A stretch of DNA of 64,000 bases. It comes from Paraburkholderia dinghuensis (GTDB taxonomy: Bacteria; Pseudomonadota; Gammaproteobacteria; Burkholderiales; Burkholderiaceae). Shown here piece by piece: positions 44,159-53,915 of this stretch. Both the position numbers and the translations under genes were made by a program. Each line of letters opens with the position of its first letter. The stretch's first letter is position 1. The stretch covers positions 63,657 through 127,656 of the forward strand of contig NZ_RQIS01000006.1 of assembly GCF_003837865.1 (NCBI RefSeq), read 5' to 3'. The notes below the pieces were generated by a model that did not search any database, was not told the DNA's origin, and saw only the letters and a list, made by a program, of their open reading frames with translations.

Positions 44159-44515
44159 GTGACCGTTATCGCGCTCAAGCCCTACGCATTCCCGATCAAG
44201 GATGCGGTGGAGAAATTTCCCGCGCCGCTCGTGTACATCGGCTGGGAGGACCATCTGATGTTTCCGTCGCCGTTCTGCCTGCCGCTGCCGCCGGACATGC
44301 CGTTCGGCGCGCTGGCCGCGAAGGTGCTACCCGGCATTTACGGCTATCACCCGGACTTCGCGAAGATCGACTGGAACTGCGTGGAGTGGTTCAAGTCGGG
44401 CAAGCCGTGGACGCCCGATCCGTCGAAAAGCCTCGCGGAAAACGGCATCGGCCACAAAGACCTGCTCCGTTTCAGGACACCGGGCCTTGAAGGCATTGCA
44501 GGCTCATGCAGTTGA
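44159..44515 (+). CDS. dmpO: Phenol hydroxylase gamma-type oxygenase subunit
   Basis: A 118-residue third subunit of the oxygenase. It starts with GTG at 44159, seven or eight bases after GGGGAG; there is no ATG start in this frame. Landmarks are VYIGWEDHLMFPSPFCLPLPPDMPFG-type residues 26-51 and YGYHPDFAKIDWNCVEWFKSG near 62-82. It holds the complex together and is required for activity. It lies between dmpN and dmpP at short spacing. Confidence 0.92.
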   Translation: MTVIALKPYAFPIKDAVEKFPAPLVYIGWEDHLMFPSPFCLPLPPDMPFGALAAKVLPGIYGYHPDFAKIDWNCVEWFKSGKPWTPDPSKSLAENGIGHKDLLRFRTPGLEGIAGSCS

Positions 44516-44588
44516 ATGCGTGACCGGGCGAGCAGAGGCGCCCGGTCCGCCGGTCAGGAACAGCATCAGGATCACAAACGGAATCGAC

Positions 44589-45647
44589 ATGAGTTACCAG
44601 CTCACCATTGAGCCGCTCGGCGCCACGATCGAAGTCGAGGACGGGCAGACCATTCTCGACGCTGCGCTGCGCCAGGGTATCTACATTCCGCACGCGTGCG
44701 GTCACGGCCTGTGCGGAACGTGCAAGGTCGAGGTCCTCGAAGGCGAGGCGGACCTCGGCGACGCGAGCCCGTTCGCGTTGATGGATTTCGAGCGCGAAGA
44801 GCGCAAGGCGCTCGCCTGCTGCGCGACGCTTCAGGCAGATACCGTGATCGAGGCCGATGTCGACGAGGAGCCGGATGCGCAGATCATCCCTGTGCAGGAC
44901 TTCGTGGGTGAGGTCGTGCGCATCGAGACGCTTACGCCGACCATCAAGTCGATTCGACTGCGGCTCGATCGTCCGATCGATTTCCAGGCCGGTCAGTACG
45001 TGCAGCTCTCGATTCCGGACATCACGCAGACCCGCGCGTTCTCGATCGCGAACGCGCCAGACGACGTCGCGAAGACAGGCGAGATCGAACTCAACGTGCG
45101 CCAGGTGCCGGGCGGCCTCGGGACGGCGTGGTTGCACGAGAAGCTCGCCGTCGGCGACCGGTTGACGCTGTCCGGGCCGTATGGGCGCTTCTTCGTGCGC
45201 AAGTCTGCGGGCAGGCCGATGATTTTTCTCGCGGGCGGCTCGGGGCTGTCGAGTCCGCGCTCGATGATCCTCGATCTGATGGCACAGGGCGTTGACCTGC
45301 CGATCACGCTGGTCTACGGCCAGCGCAATGCGGCTGAGCTCTACTACGACGACGAATTCCGCGCACTGAGCGCGCGTTATCCGAACTTTACGTATGTGCC
45401 CGCGCTGTCCGAGGGGACGATTGACGGGGGTGTCGGCCAGGGCTTCGTGCACGAAGTGGCGAAGGCGCACTTCGACAACGATTTTTCGGGGCACCAGGCG
45501 TACCTGTGCGGACCGCCCGCAATGATCGACGCGTGCATCTCGACGCTGATGCAGGGCCGTCTGTTCGAGCGCGACATCTATCACGAGAAGTTCATTTCAG
45601 CGGCCGACGTGCAGCAGGTGCGCAGCCCGCTTTTCCGCAAGGTGTGA
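44589..45647 (+). CDS. dmpP: Phenol hydroxylase NADH-dependent reductase
   Basis: A 352-residue reductase that passes electrons from NADH through FAD and a 2Fe-2S cluster to DmpN. The N-terminal plant-type ferredoxin domain has ligands C37, C42, C45 (ACGHGLCGTCK) and a fourth Cys in ALACCAT. The FAD-binding barrel contains TRAFSIAN, and the NAD domain has FLAGGSGLSSPRSMI and AYLCGPPAMIDACI. The ATG at 44589 starts the ferredoxin domain directly. It begins 73 bases after dmpO. Confidence 0.95.
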   Translation: MSYQLTIEPLGATIEVEDGQTILDAALRQGIYIPHACGHGLCGTCKVEVLEGEADLGDASPFALMDFEREERKALACCATLQADTVIEADVDEEPDAQIIPVQDFVGEVVRIETLTPTIKSIRLRLDRPIDFQAGQYVQLSIPDITQTRAFSIANAPDDVAKTGEIELNVRQVPGGLGTAWLHEKLAVGDRLTLSGPYGRFFVRKSAGRPMIFLAGGSGLSSPRSMILDLMAQGVDLPITLVYGQRNAAELYYDDEFRALSARYPNFTYVPALSEGTIDGGVGQGFVHEVAKAHFDNDFSGHQAYLCGPPAMIDACISTLMQGRLFERDIYHEKFISAADVQQVRSPLFRKV

Positions 45648-45648
45648 C

Positions 45649-46056
45649 ATGGCCACAAGCGTGGGCACGAGCGCGACCACAAGCGCGACGAAAGTCACCG
45701 TCACGATCGCACAGACCGGCGAGCGCTTTCCTTGCGCGGCCGATCAGTCGCTGCTCGCGGCGATGGCACAGCTCGGCCGTCGCGGCATTCCGGTCGGCTG
45801 TCTGAACGGCGGCTGCGGCGTGTGCAAGGTGCGCGTGTTGAGCGGCGAGGTGAGCCGGCTCGGCCCGATCAGCCGCGCGCACGTGAGTACGGAGGAGGAA
45901 TGCGCTGGCTATTCGCTCGCGTGTCGCGTCGCGCCACAGGGCGACGTCGAAGTTGAAGTAGCGGGGAAGATGCAAAAGCCTTTTTTCAAGGGATGCGCCT
46001 TCGCGGCGATCCCCATTTCAACAAAGCAGTCAGGAGGAGACACATCATGGGTGTGA
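45649..46056 (+). CDS. dmpQ: Chloroplast-type ferredoxin for catechol 2,3-dioxygenase reactivation
   Basis: A 135-residue 2Fe-2S protein of the XylT/DmpQ type, which re-reduces the active-site iron of catechol 2,3-dioxygenase after inactivation by substituted catechols. Ligands are C51, C56, C59 ([11 protein letters not shown]) and C92 (SLACR). A Thr/Ser/Ala-rich N-terminal extension and a C-terminal tail (residues 110-135) make it longer than usual. It starts two bases after the dmpP stop and overlaps the dioxygenase start by ten bases. Confidence 0.9.
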   Translation: MATSVGTSATTSATKVTVTIAQTGERFPCAADQSLLAAMAQLGRRGIPVGCLNGGCGVCKVRVLSGEVSRLGPISRAHVSTEEECAGYSLACRVAPQGDVEVEVAGKMQKPFFKGCAFAAIPISTKQSGGDTSWV

Positions 46057-46991
46057 TGCGTATCGGCCATGTCAACCTGAAGGTCATGGACATGGATGCG
46101 GCGCTTCGGCATTACGAGCGGGTACTCGGTCTCAAGGAGACGTATCGCGACAACGCAGGCAACGTCTATCTGAAATGCTGGGACGAGTGGGACAAGTACT
46201 CGCTGATCCTGAGTCCCTCGGACCAGGCCGGGATCAGGCACGCGGCGTACAAGGTGGAGCGCGACGCCGATCTCGATGCACTGCAGGCGCGCATCGAGGC
46301 ACACGGTACGAAAACCGAAATGCTGCCCGAGGGCAGCTTGCCCGCGATCGGCCGCATGTTGAAGTTCCATCTGCCGAGCGGGCACGAGATGCTGCTCTAC
46401 GCGAGGAAGGAACTGGTGGGCACCGACGTGGGCTCGCTCAACCCCGATCCGTGGCCGGACGACATCAAGGGTTCGGGTGTCCACTGGCTCGACCACTGCC
46501 TGCTGATGTGCGAGTTCGATCCGGAGCGGGGCATCAACCGCGTGGAGGACAACACGCGCTTCATGCGGGATGTGCTCGACTTTCATCTTTCGGAGCAGTT
46601 GATGGTCGGACCGGATCACTCGATTCCGGTCGCGACGTGGCTCTTCCGCAGTTCGACGCCACACGATATTGCGTTCGTCGGCGGCCCGCGCAACGGTTTG
46701 CACCACATTGCGTTCTTCCTCGACGATTGGGCCGACGTGCTGAAGTCCGCCGACGTGATGGCGAAGAACAAGGTGAAGATCGACGTCGCGCCGACGCGGC
46801 ACGGCATCACGCGCGGCACGACGATCTACTTCTTCGATCCGAGCGGCAACCGCAACGAGACCTTTGCTGGGCTCGGTTATCTGGCGCAGCCGGACCGTCC
46901 GGTCACGACGTGGACCGGGGAAGAGATCGGCCGGGCCATCTTCTACCACTCGGGCGAGCTGAACGAAGCCTTCACGACGGTCTACACCTGA
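46047..46991 (+). CDS. dmpB: Catechol 2,3-dioxygenase (extradiol, type I)
   Basis: A 314-residue Fe(II) enzyme that opens catechol next to the hydroxyls to give yellow 2-hydroxymuconic semialdehyde. It has two vicinal-oxygen-chelate domains. The iron ligands are His in [11 protein letters not shown], His in NGLHHIAFF and Glu in [15 protein letters not shown] sits six bases before ATG 46047, inside the 3' end of the ferredoxin gene. It is the first enzyme of meta cleavage in the operon. Confidence 0.96.
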   Translation: MGVMRIGHVNLKVMDMDAALRHYERVLGLKETYRDNAGNVYLKCWDEWDKYSLILSPSDQAGIRHAAYKVERDADLDALQARIEAHGTKTEMLPEGSLPAIGRMLKFHLPSGHEMLLYARKELVGTDVGSLNPDPWPDDIKGSGVHWLDHCLLMCEFDPERGINRVEDNTRFMRDVLDFHLSEQLMVGPDHSIPVATWLFRSSTPHDIAFVGGPRNGLHHIAFFLDDWADVLKSADVMAKNKVKIDVAPTRHGITRGTTIYFFDPSGNRNETFAGLGYLAQPDRPVTTWTGEEIGRAIFYHSGELNEAFTTVYT

Positions 46992-47004
46992 TGGACGGTG
47001 CGCG

Positions 47005-47454
47005 ATGAATGAAGCCATTTCCCGGCACGGCGTCGAGGCGCGCGTGATCGACTGGCCCGCCGCGCACCGCGCGGTCGAGGCCGCCGTGCGTGAGGCCGAA
47101 CGGCTCGGCGTGCGAGTGAACGCGGCAGTGGTCGACGCGGCAGGCCTCCTCGCCGCGTTCGTGCGGATGCCAGGCGCGCCGCTGCATTCGATCGATATCG
47201 CCATCGACAAGGCCTATACCGCAGCAAGCTTCGGACTGCGAACCGGCGCATGGCATGACGCGCTGCAGGAACATTCGGCGGCCGTGCGCGAGGGCATTGT
47301 GCTGCGTCCACGGTTCGTCGCGTTTGGCGGCGGCATGCCGGTCGTCGAGGACGGCCGGGTCATCGGAGCTATCGGTATTTCAGGCGGCAGCGAAGCGCAG
47401 GACGAAACCTGCGCGCGGGCAGGCCTCGACGCGCTTGGGCTTGCCGGTCCGTGA
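47005..47454 (+). CDS. GlcG/HbpS-family (DUF336) protein in the meta-cleavage operon
   Basis: A 149-residue cytoplasmic protein of the haem-binding HbpS/GlcG fold. Landmarks are VNAAVVDAAGLLAAFVRMPGA, DIAIDKAYTAASFG and the Gly-rich FVAFGGGMPVVEDGRVIGAIGISGG region. Members occur next to glycolate oxidase (GlcG), in cobalamin genes (PduO C-terminus) and, unexplained, in many aromatic meta-cleavage operons between the dioxygenase and the semialdehyde dehydrogenase, as here. It starts 14 bases after the dioxygenase stop. Its role in phenol breakdown has not been worked out; a chaperone or haem/flavin-sensing role is speculative. Confidence 0.85.
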   Translation: MNEAISRHGVEARVIDWPAAHRAVEAAVREAERLGVRVNAAVVDAAGLLAAFVRMPGAPLHSIDIAIDKAYTAASFGLRTGAWHDALQEHSAAVREGIVLRPRFVAFGGGMPVVEDGRVIGAIGISGGSEAQDETCARAGLDALGLAGP

Positions 47455-47511
47455 AGGGCTGCCGCCGCTTTGTTTCACTCCTCGATCACGACTACCTTGT
47501 TGGAACGATCC

Positions 47512-49035
47512 ATGCACGACACAAAATCGACCGCCGCCGTGAGCGGCGAATCAGGCCGCAGGCCTGAGGCAAAACTGGTCCGCAACTTCATCGACGGCGA
47601 GTACCGCGACGCCAGCGGCGAAGGCGCACGCTGGTTCGACAAGCGCTCACCGCTCGACGACTCGGTGATCGCCCGCGTGGCCGAAGCGAGCCGCGCGGAC
47701 GTCGACGCTGCCGTGCGTGCTGCGCGTGCGGCGCTCGCAGGGCCGTGGGGCAGCCTGAGCATCGCGCAGCGCGTGGACCTGCTGTATGCGGTGGCCGACG
47801 GAATCGAGCGCCGCTTCGACGATTTTCTCGAAGCCGAAGTAGCCGACACGGGCAAGCCCGCGAGCCTCGCGCGGCACATCGACATTCCGCGCGGCGCGGC
47901 GAACTTCAAGATCTTCGCCGACGTCGTCAAGAACGTGCCCGGTGAAAGCTTCGAAATGACGACGCCGGACGGCAGGGGCGCGCTCAACTATGCGATTCGC
48001 CGTCCCGTTGGCGTGGTCGGCGTGGTCTGTCCATGGAACCTGCCGTTGCTGCTCATGACGTGGAAGGTCGGACCGGCGCTCGCGTGCGGCAACACGGTGG
48101 TCGTCAAGCCTTCGGAAGAGACCCCGCAAACGGCCGCGCTGCTCGGCGAGGTCATGAACGCGGCGGGCGTGCCGCGCGGCGTCTACAACGTCGTGCACGG
48201 CTTCGGCCCCGGTTCGGCGGGCGAGTTCGTGACGACCCATCCGGGCGTGAACGCCATCACGTTCACTGGCGAGACGCGCACGGGCGCTGCGATCATGAAG
48301 GCCGCCGCGGACGGCGCGCGTCCGGTCAGCCTGGAGATGGGCGGCAAGAACGCGGCAATCGTGTTCGCCGACTGCGATTTCGACGCGGCCATCGAAGGGA
48401 CGCTGCGTTCGTGTTTTGTGAATTCGGGGCAAGTCTGCCTCGGTACGGAGCGCATTTACGTCGAGCGGCCGCTCTTCGAGCGCTTCGTAGCTGCCCTCAA
48501 GGAAGGCGCCGAGCGTCTGCGTCCAGGCCGGCCTGAGGATGCCACGACCGGCATGGGCCCGCTCATCAGTCAGGAGCATCGCAACAAGGTGCTGTCTTAT
48601 TACCGCAAGGCGGTGGAACTCGGCGCGACGGTCGTGACGGGTGGCGGCGTGCCGGACATGCCAGCGGACCTGCGCGGCGGCGCGTGGGTACAACCGACGC
48701 TGTGGACAGGCCTCGGCGACGATTCGCCGATCGCGCGCGAAGAGATCTTCGGCCCGTGTGCGCTCATCATGCCGTTCGATTCCGAAGAGGAAGTGGTGCG
48801 CCGGGCGAACGCGAACGAATATGGGCTTGCGACTGCGATCTGGACGACCAACCTCGCACGCGCGCATCGTGTCGCGGGGGCCATTGAGGTCGGTATCGCG
48901 TGGGTCAACTCGTGGTTCCTTCGCGATCTGCGCACCGCGTTCGGCGGCGCGAAGCAGTCGGGCATCGGCCGTGAAGGCGGCGTGCATTCGCTCGAGTTCT
49001 ACACCGAACTCAAGAATGTCTGCGTGAAGCTTTGA
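47512..49035 (+). CDS. dmpC: 2-hydroxymuconic semialdehyde dehydrogenase
   Basis: A 507-residue NAD-dependent aldehyde dehydrogenase that oxidises the ring-cleavage product to 4-oxalocrotonate (oxalocrotonate branch). Features are the [21 protein letters not shown] cofactor region, the general-base Glu in [12 protein letters not shown] and the catalytic Cys in [15 protein letters not shown] 47512 is chosen; the frame opens earlier at 47470, in the short gap after the GlcG gene. This branch handles products from phenol and p-cresol, while DmpD handles the ketone products from o-cresol. Confidence 0.93.
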   Translation: MHDTKSTAAVSGESGRRPEAKLVRNFIDGEYRDASGEGARWFDKRSPLDDSVIARVAEASRADVDAAVRAARAALAGPWGSLSIAQRVDLLYAVADGIERRFDDFLEAEVADTGKPASLARHIDIPRGAANFKIFADVVKNVPGESFEMTTPDGRGALNYAIRRPVGVVGVVCPWNLPLLLMTWKVGPALACGNTVVVKPSEETPQTAALLGEVMNAAGVPRGVYNVVHGFGPGSAGEFVTTHPGVNAITFTGETRTGAAIMKAAADGARPVSLEMGGKNAAIVFADCDFDAAIEGTLRSCFVNSGQVCLGTERIYVERPLFERFVAALKEGAERLRPGRPEDATTGMGPLISQEHRNKVLSYYRKAVELGATVVTGGGVPDMPADLRGGAWVQPTLWTGLGDDSPIAREEIFGPCALIMPFDSEEEVVRRANANEYGLATAIWTTNLARAHRVAGAIEVGIAWVNSWFLRDLRTAFGGAKQSGIGREGGVHSLEFYTELKNVCVKL

Positions 49036-49064
49036 AGAAAACCTCAATTCATTTCGGATTGCAT

Positions 49065-49847
49065 ATGGAAACAACGTTGATCGAAAGACTGGGCGACCGT
49101 TTATACGACGCGTTCGTCGCCCGCGAATCCATCGCGCCGCTCAGCACGCAGCACGAGGATCTCACGGTGCACGACGCATACCGCATCCAGCAGCGCTTCG
49201 TAGATCGGCGTATGGACGCTGGCGAAACCGTCGTCGGCAAAAAAATCGGCGTCACGTCGAAGGCGGTCATGGACATGCTGGGCGTCTACCAGCCCGATTT
49301 CGGCTATCTGCTTTCGGGCATGGTGTATGGCGAGGGCGAGCGCATCCCGCTCGACACGCTGATCCAGCCGAAGGCCGAAGGCGAGATCGCGTTCGTCCTG
49401 AAGCGCGACCTGATGGGGCCCGGCGTCACGAACGCGATGGTGCTCGCAGCCACCGAATGCGTGATGCCGTGCTTCGAGATTGTCGATTCGCGCATTCGCG
49501 ACTGGAAGATCAAGATCGGCGACACCGTTGCGGACAACGCGTCGTGCGGCGTGTTCGTGCTCGGCGATACGGCCGTGAGTCCGCGCCGCGTCGATCTCGC
49601 GACCTGCGGCATGGTGCTCGAAAAGAACGGCGAGGTGATCGGCACCGGCGCAGGCGCAGCGGCGCTCGGCTCGCCCGTCAACGCCATCGCGTGGCTCGCC
49701 AACACGCTCGGCGAGTTTGGCATCCCGCTCAAGGCCGGCGAGGTGGTCCTCTCCGGCGCACTGGCCGCGATGGCGACGATCAAGGCCGGCGACAGCTTCC
49801 GGGTGTCGATCGGCGGCATCGGTGCCTGTTCGGTGCGCTTCGCCTGA
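49065..49847 (+). CDS. dmpE: 2-hydroxypenta-2,4-dienoate (2-oxopent-4-enoate) hydratase
   Basis: A 260-residue Mg2+-dependent hydratase giving 4-hydroxy-2-oxovalerate. It belongs to the same fold as the decarboxylase DmpH, with which it forms a complex in other bacteria, and the two proteins are clearly related here. Metal-site segments are [35 protein letters not shown] and [24 protein letters not shown] 49065 ([17 protein letters not shown]) is the family start; no strong ribosome site is visible. It lies 29 bases after dmpC. Confidence 0.92.
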   Translation: METTLIERLGDRLYDAFVARESIAPLSTQHEDLTVHDAYRIQQRFVDRRMDAGETVVGKKIGVTSKAVMDMLGVYQPDFGYLLSGMVYGEGERIPLDTLIQPKAEGEIAFVLKRDLMGPGVTNAMVLAATECVMPCFEIVDSRIRDWKIKIGDTVADNASCGVFVLGDTAVSPRRVDLATCGMVLEKNGEVIGTGAGAAALGSPVNAIAWLANTLGEFGIPLKAGEVVLSGALAAMATIKAGDSFRVSIGGIGACSVRFA

Positions 49848-49903
49848 ACGAACCCGCCGATCTGATCGTTACCGCTTTCAATGACAGGCAAGAGGACATC
49901 CTC

Positions 49904-50827
49904 ATGACACAGAAAATTCGTTGCGCGCTGATCGGGCCGGGCAATATCGGCACTGACCTGCTCGCCAAACTCATGCGCAGCCCCGTGCTCGAACCGGTGT
50001 GGATGGTCGGCATCGACCCCGAATCGGACGGGCTGAAGAAGGCGCGCGAACTCGGTCTCAAGACAAGCGCCGAAGGCGTGGACGGTCTCGTGCCGCACGT
50101 GCTGGCCGACAACGTGCAAATCGCCTTCGATGCGACGAGCGCCTACGTCCACGCGGAAAACAGTCGCAAGCTCAACGCGCTCGGCGTGATGATGATCGAC
50201 CTCACGCCGGCTGCGATCGGGCCGTACTGTGTGCCGCCCGTCAATCTCAAGGAGCACCTTGGCCGACGCGAGATGAACGTCAACATGGTGACCTGCGGCG
50301 GCCAGGCGACGATCCCGATGGTGCATGCAATCTCGCGCGTGCAGCCGGTCGATTATGCCGAGATCGTCGCGACCGTGTCGTCGCGCTCGGTCGGACCCGG
50401 CACGCGCAAGAACATCGACGAGTTCACGCGCACCACGGCGTCGGCGGTGGCGAAGGTTGGCGGCGCGAAAAAGGGCAAGGCGATCATCATCATCAACCCG
50501 GCCGATCCGCCGCTCATCATGCGCGATACGGTGCACTGCCTGACCGGGGGCGTGCCCGACGAGGCGCGCATCGTCGAGTCAGTCAACGCCATGATTACCG
50601 ACGTGCAGCGTTACGTCCCCGGCTACCGTCTCGTGAACGGGCCGGTGTTCGACGGCAATCGCGTGTCGGTGTTTCTCGAAGTCGAGGGGCTCGGCGACTA
50701 CCTGCCGCGCTACGCCGGCAATCTCGACATCATGACGGCCGCCGCCGCGCGCACAGCCGAGATGTTCGCCGAAGAACTGCTCGCAGGCCGCATCACGCTC
50801 GCGCCGGTCGAGAGTGCGCCAGCCTGA
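49904..50827 (+). CDS. dmpF: Acetaldehyde dehydrogenase (acylating)
   Basis: A 307-residue enzyme that converts acetaldehyde, CoA and NAD+ to acetyl-CoA; it acts as a channelled complex with the aldolase DmpG. The Rossmann motif is [11 protein letters not shown], and the acyl-thioester Cys lies in [28 protein letters not shown] and [12 protein letters not shown] complete the family pattern. AGAGGA lies upstream of the ATG at 49904. dmpG follows after 87 bases. Confidence 0.95.
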   Translation: MTQKIRCALIGPGNIGTDLLAKLMRSPVLEPVWMVGIDPESDGLKKARELGLKTSAEGVDGLVPHVLADNVQIAFDATSAYVHAENSRKLNALGVMMIDLTPAAIGPYCVPPVNLKEHLGRREMNVNMVTCGGQATIPMVHAISRVQPVDYAEIVATVSSRSVGPGTRKNIDEFTRTTASAVAKVGGAKKGKAIIIINPADPPLIMRDTVHCLTGGVPDEARIVESVNAMITDVQRYVPGYRLVNGPVFDGNRVSVFLEVEGLGDYLPRYAGNLDIMTAAAARTAEMFAEELLAGRITLAPVESAPA

Positions 50828-50914
50828 GGCCAGGCAGACGGCGCATCGCCGCGCTTCACATCGCGTTTCACACCGCGTTTGACAATATAGCGACCGGACC
50901 CATACGGAATCGAC

Positions 50915-51970
50915 ATGAATCTCCAAGGCAAGCGAATAACCCTTCACGACATGACGCTGCGTGACGGCATGCACCCGAAGCGTCACCAGATGACCCTCGA
51001 CCAGATGCGCTCGGTCGCGAGCGGACTCGACGAAGCGGGCGTGCCGCTCATCGAAGTTACGCACGGCGACGGGCTCGGCGGCTCGTCGGTCAATTACGGT
51101 TTTCCCGCGCATAGCGACGAGGAATATCTCGGCGCTGTGATTCCGCTGCTCAAGCAGGCGAAGGTGTCGGCGCTGCTGCTGCCGGGAATCGGCACCGTCG
51201 ATCACCTGAAAATGGCGCACGAGCTTGGCGTTCATACGATCCGTGTCGCGACGCACTGCACCGAGGCGGACGTTTCGGAGCAGCATATTTCGTTTGCTCG
51301 CAAGCTTGACATGGACACCGTAGGATTCCTGATGATGAGCCACATGAACGACCCCGCTGGGCTCGTCAAGCAGGCGAAGCTGATGGAGAGCTACGGCGCG
51401 AACTGCATCTACATCACCGACTCCGCGGGTTACATGCTCCCCGACGACGTGAAGGCGCGCCTCGGCGCGGTGCGCGATGCACTCGATCCGAAGACGGAAC
51501 TCGGCTTTCACGGCCATCACAACCTCGCGATGGGCATCGCGAACTCGCTCGCCGCGATCGAGGTGGGTGCGAACCGCATCGACGGCGCGGCGGCGGGCCT
51601 CGGCGCTGGCGCGGGCAACACGCCGCTCGAAGTGCTCGTGGCCGTGTGCGACCGGATGGGCATCGAGACCGGCGTCGATGTGTGGAAGATTCAGGACGTC
51701 GCAGAGGATCGGGTCGTGCCGATGATGGACTTTCCGATCCGCATCGACCGCGACGCGCTCACGCTCGGCTATGCAGGCGTCTACGGCTCGTTCCTGCTGT
51801 TCGCGAAGCGCGCGGCCGAGAAGTACGGCGTGCCGTCACGCGAGATTCTCGTCGAACTGGGCCGACGCAAGATGGTCGGCGGCCAGGAGGACATGATCGA
51901 GGACACCGCGCTCACGCTCGCGCGGCAACGTCGCGAACGCTCGAACCCCAACAACGAGGAGGCGGCATGA
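50915..51970 (+). CDS. dmpG: 4-hydroxy-2-oxovalerate aldolase
   Basis: A 351-residue divalent-metal aldolase of the DRE-TIM family that splits 4-hydroxy-2-oxovalerate to pyruvate and acetaldehyde. The N-terminal metal motif is [16 protein letters not shown]; the [13 protein letters not shown] motif supplies the two His ligands. The C-terminal communication domain contacts DmpF so that toxic acetaldehyde is channelled. Its stop overlaps the dmpH start (ATGA). Confidence 0.95.
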   Translation: MNLQGKRITLHDMTLRDGMHPKRHQMTLDQMRSVASGLDEAGVPLIEVTHGDGLGGSSVNYGFPAHSDEEYLGAVIPLLKQAKVSALLLPGIGTVDHLKMAHELGVHTIRVATHCTEADVSEQHISFARKLDMDTVGFLMMSHMNDPAGLVKQAKLMESYGANCIYITDSAGYMLPDDVKARLGAVRDALDPKTELGFHGHHNLAMGIANSLAAIEVGANRIDGAAAGLGAGAGNTPLEVLVAVCDRMGIETGVDVWKIQDVAEDRVVPMMDFPIRIDRDALTLGYAGVYGSFLLFAKRAAEKYGVPSREILVELGRRKMVGGQEDMIEDTALTLARQRRERSNPNNEEAA

Positions 51971-52755
51971 AGCTGTCGAATGAAACGATTGAATCGCTGG
52001 CCCGGCATCTCGACGATTGCGCGCTCGAAGCGCGCGACACGCCGAAGATCACCGACACGTATCCGGACATGGACTGGGCCGACGCGTACGCGGTGCAGGA
52101 CACGATACGCCGCCGGCAGCTTGCACGCGGCGCACGCATCGTCGGTTACAAGGCGGGCCTTACGTCGCACGCGAAGATGCAGCAGATGGGCGTCGAAACG
52201 CCGGTGTTCGGCTATCTCATCGACACGTTCGGGGTGCCCGACGGCGGCACCTGCAAGGCGGCCGAACTGATCCACCCGAAGGTTGAACCGGAGATCGCAT
52301 TTGTCACGAAGACCGAGCTGAAGGGGCCTGGCTGCCACATCGCCGCGGTACTTGCCGCAACCGACTTCGTGATTCCGGGAATCGAGGTGATCGACAGCCG
52401 CTACCGCGACTTCCGCTTCGATCTGAAGAGCGTCGTGGCCGACAACACGTCGGCGGCGCGCTTCGTTGTAGGCGGCCAGCCGCTCGGCGTCGAGGGCGTC
52501 GATCTGCGCACGATCGGTATCGTGCTTGAGAAGAACGGCGAGCCGGTGGCGTTCGGCGCGGGCGCGGCCGTGCTCGGCCATCCGGCCGCGGCTGTGGCGA
52601 TGCTCGCCAACCATCTGGGCGCGCGCGGTGAATCGATCCCCGCGGGCAGCCTGATCTTGTCGGGCGGCATCACCGAAGCGGTGGCGGTCGCCGCAGGCGA
52701 CAACGTCACGCTGCGCGTGCAGGGCATGGGATCGACCAGCCTGCGCTTCGTCTGA
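51967..52755 (+). CDS. dmpH: 4-oxalocrotonate decarboxylase
   Basis: A 262-residue Mg2+-dependent decarboxylase that converts the keto form of oxalocrotonate to 2-hydroxypenta-2,4-dienoate. It is homologous to DmpE along its length ([51 protein letters not shown]). Distinction from DmpE rests on gene order (between aldolase and tautomerase) and on the N-terminal segment. Its start overlaps dmpG by four bases. Confidence 0.92.
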   Translation: MKLSNETIESLARHLDDCALEARDTPKITDTYPDMDWADAYAVQDTIRRRQLARGARIVGYKAGLTSHAKMQQMGVETPVFGYLIDTFGVPDGGTCKAAELIHPKVEPEIAFVTKTELKGPGCHIAAVLAATDFVIPGIEVIDSRYRDFRFDLKSVVADNTSAARFVVGGQPLGVEGVDLRTIGIVLEKNGEPVAFGAGAAVLGHPAAAVAMLANHLGARGESIPAGSLILSGGITEAVAVAAGDNVTLRVQGMGSTSLRFV

Positions 52756-52768
52756 GAGGGAGATCATC

Positions 52769-52960
52769 GTGCCCATCGCACACGTGTACTTGATCGAAGG
52801 CCGGGACGAGGAAAAAAAGGAGCGCTTGATCGCTGAAGTCACCGACGCCATTCATCGCGCGGTCGATGCACCGATCGATTCGGTGCGTGTGCTGATCATC
52901 GAAGTGCCGAAAGAGCATTTCGGCATTGCGGGGCAGAGCGCCAAAAAGCGCGGACGCTGA
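52769..52960 (+). CDS. dmpI: 4-oxalocrotonate tautomerase
   Basis: A 63-residue tautomerase that interconverts enol and keto forms of oxalocrotonate. The start is GTG at 52769, giving M-P-I-A-H-V; after Met removal, Pro1 is the catalytic base. Conserved Arg residues (EGRDEEKKERL and the C-terminal KKRGR) and the EVPKEHFGIAG loop match the family. GAGGGAGA precedes the start. It lies 13 bases after dmpH and 33 before dmpD. Confidence 0.94.
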   Translation: MPIAHVYLIEGRDEEKKERLIAEVTDAIHRAVDAPIDSVRVLIIEVPKEHFGIAGQSAKKRGR

Positions 52961-52993
52961 TCAACGCGCAGCCTTTCCAGACAGGAAAATCGC

Positions 52994-53815
52994 ATGGAGA
53001 CCAATCCAGAAATCGGCCGAAGCATTGTGGTCGACGGTATCCGGACCAACTATCACGACCTCGGCGACGGCGCGCCGGTTTTGCTCATTCACGGCTCGGG
53101 GCCCGGCGTGACGGCCTGGGCGAACTGGCGGCTCACGATGCCGGCGCTCGCGAAGCAGTTCCGCGTGATCGCGCCGGACATCGTCGGCTTCGGCGAAACG
53201 GCGCGGCCGCCGGGGTTCCGATACGCGATGGATGCGTGGGTTTCGCATGTGCTCGGGCTGCTCGATGCGCTTGGCGTCGCGCGTGCGCACGTCGTCGGCA
53301 ATTCGTTCGGTGGCGCGCTCGCCCTTGCGCTCGCGATCCGCGCGCCTGAACGGGTCGGCAGGCTCGTGCTGATGGGCAGTGCGGGTGTGCCGTTTCCGAT
53401 CACCGAAGGGCTCGACGCCGTGTGGGGCTATACGCCGTCGATCTCGAACATGCGCGCGCTGCTCGACATCTTCGCGTTCGACCGCACGCTCGTGAACGAC
53501 GAGCTTGCGAAACTGCGCTACGAAGCGAGCATCCGGCCCGGCTATCAGGAGGCGTTTGCCGCGATGTTCCCGGCGCCGCGGCAACGCTCGGTGGACGCGC
53601 TCGCGAGCCCGGAGGCGGCCATCCGCGCGCTGCCGCACGAGACGCTGATCGTGCATGGTCGCGAGGATCGCGTGATTCCGCTCGCCAGTTCGCTGCGCCT
53701 CCTCGAGTTGATCCCGCGCGCGCAGTTGCATGTGTTCGGGCAATGCGGGCACTGGACGCAGATCGAGCACGCGGAACGCTTCAGCGATCTGGTAATACAT
53801 CATCTGCGCGAATAG
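52994..53815 (+). CDS. dmpD: 2-hydroxymuconic semialdehyde hydrolase
   Basis: A 273-residue alpha/beta hydrolase that cleaves the ring-fission product to 2-hydroxypenta-2,4-dienoate and formate (or acetate from methylated rings). The catalytic triad is Ser in VVGNSFGGALAL, Asp in VHGREDRVIP and His in GQCGHWTQIEHA; the oxyanion segment is IHGSGPGVTAWANWR. In the classic Pseudomonas dmp operon dmpD follows dmpC; here it is at the end, as in Comamonas-type clusters. Confidence 0.93.
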   Translation: METNPEIGRSIVVDGIRTNYHDLGDGAPVLLIHGSGPGVTAWANWRLTMPALAKQFRVIAPDIVGFGETARPPGFRYAMDAWVSHVLGLLDALGVARAHVVGNSFGGALALALAIRAPERVGRLVLMGSAGVPFPITEGLDAVWGYTPSISNMRALLDIFAFDRTLVNDELAKLRYEASIRPGYQEAFAAMFPAPRQRSVDALASPEAAIRALPHETLIVHGREDRVIPLASSLRLLELIPRAQLHVFGQCGHWTQIEHAERFSDLVIHHLRE

Positions 53816-53915
53816 CAGCGAACCTGGGTTGCGGGCTTCACATGCGGCTACAACAAAGTACTACTAATTATTAAAACGCGACAAATCAATGCATTTGGAG
53901 AAAGGAGACAACCGG

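Noticed and set aside
42346..44178. A 610-codon open frame on the minus strand opposite dmpN
   Set aside because: Long only because dmpN is GC-rich; the plus-strand diiron subunit is unmistakable.
47647..49074. A 475-codon open frame on the minus strand opposite dmpC
   Set aside because: Antisense shadow with Arg/His-rich composition and no recognisable domain.
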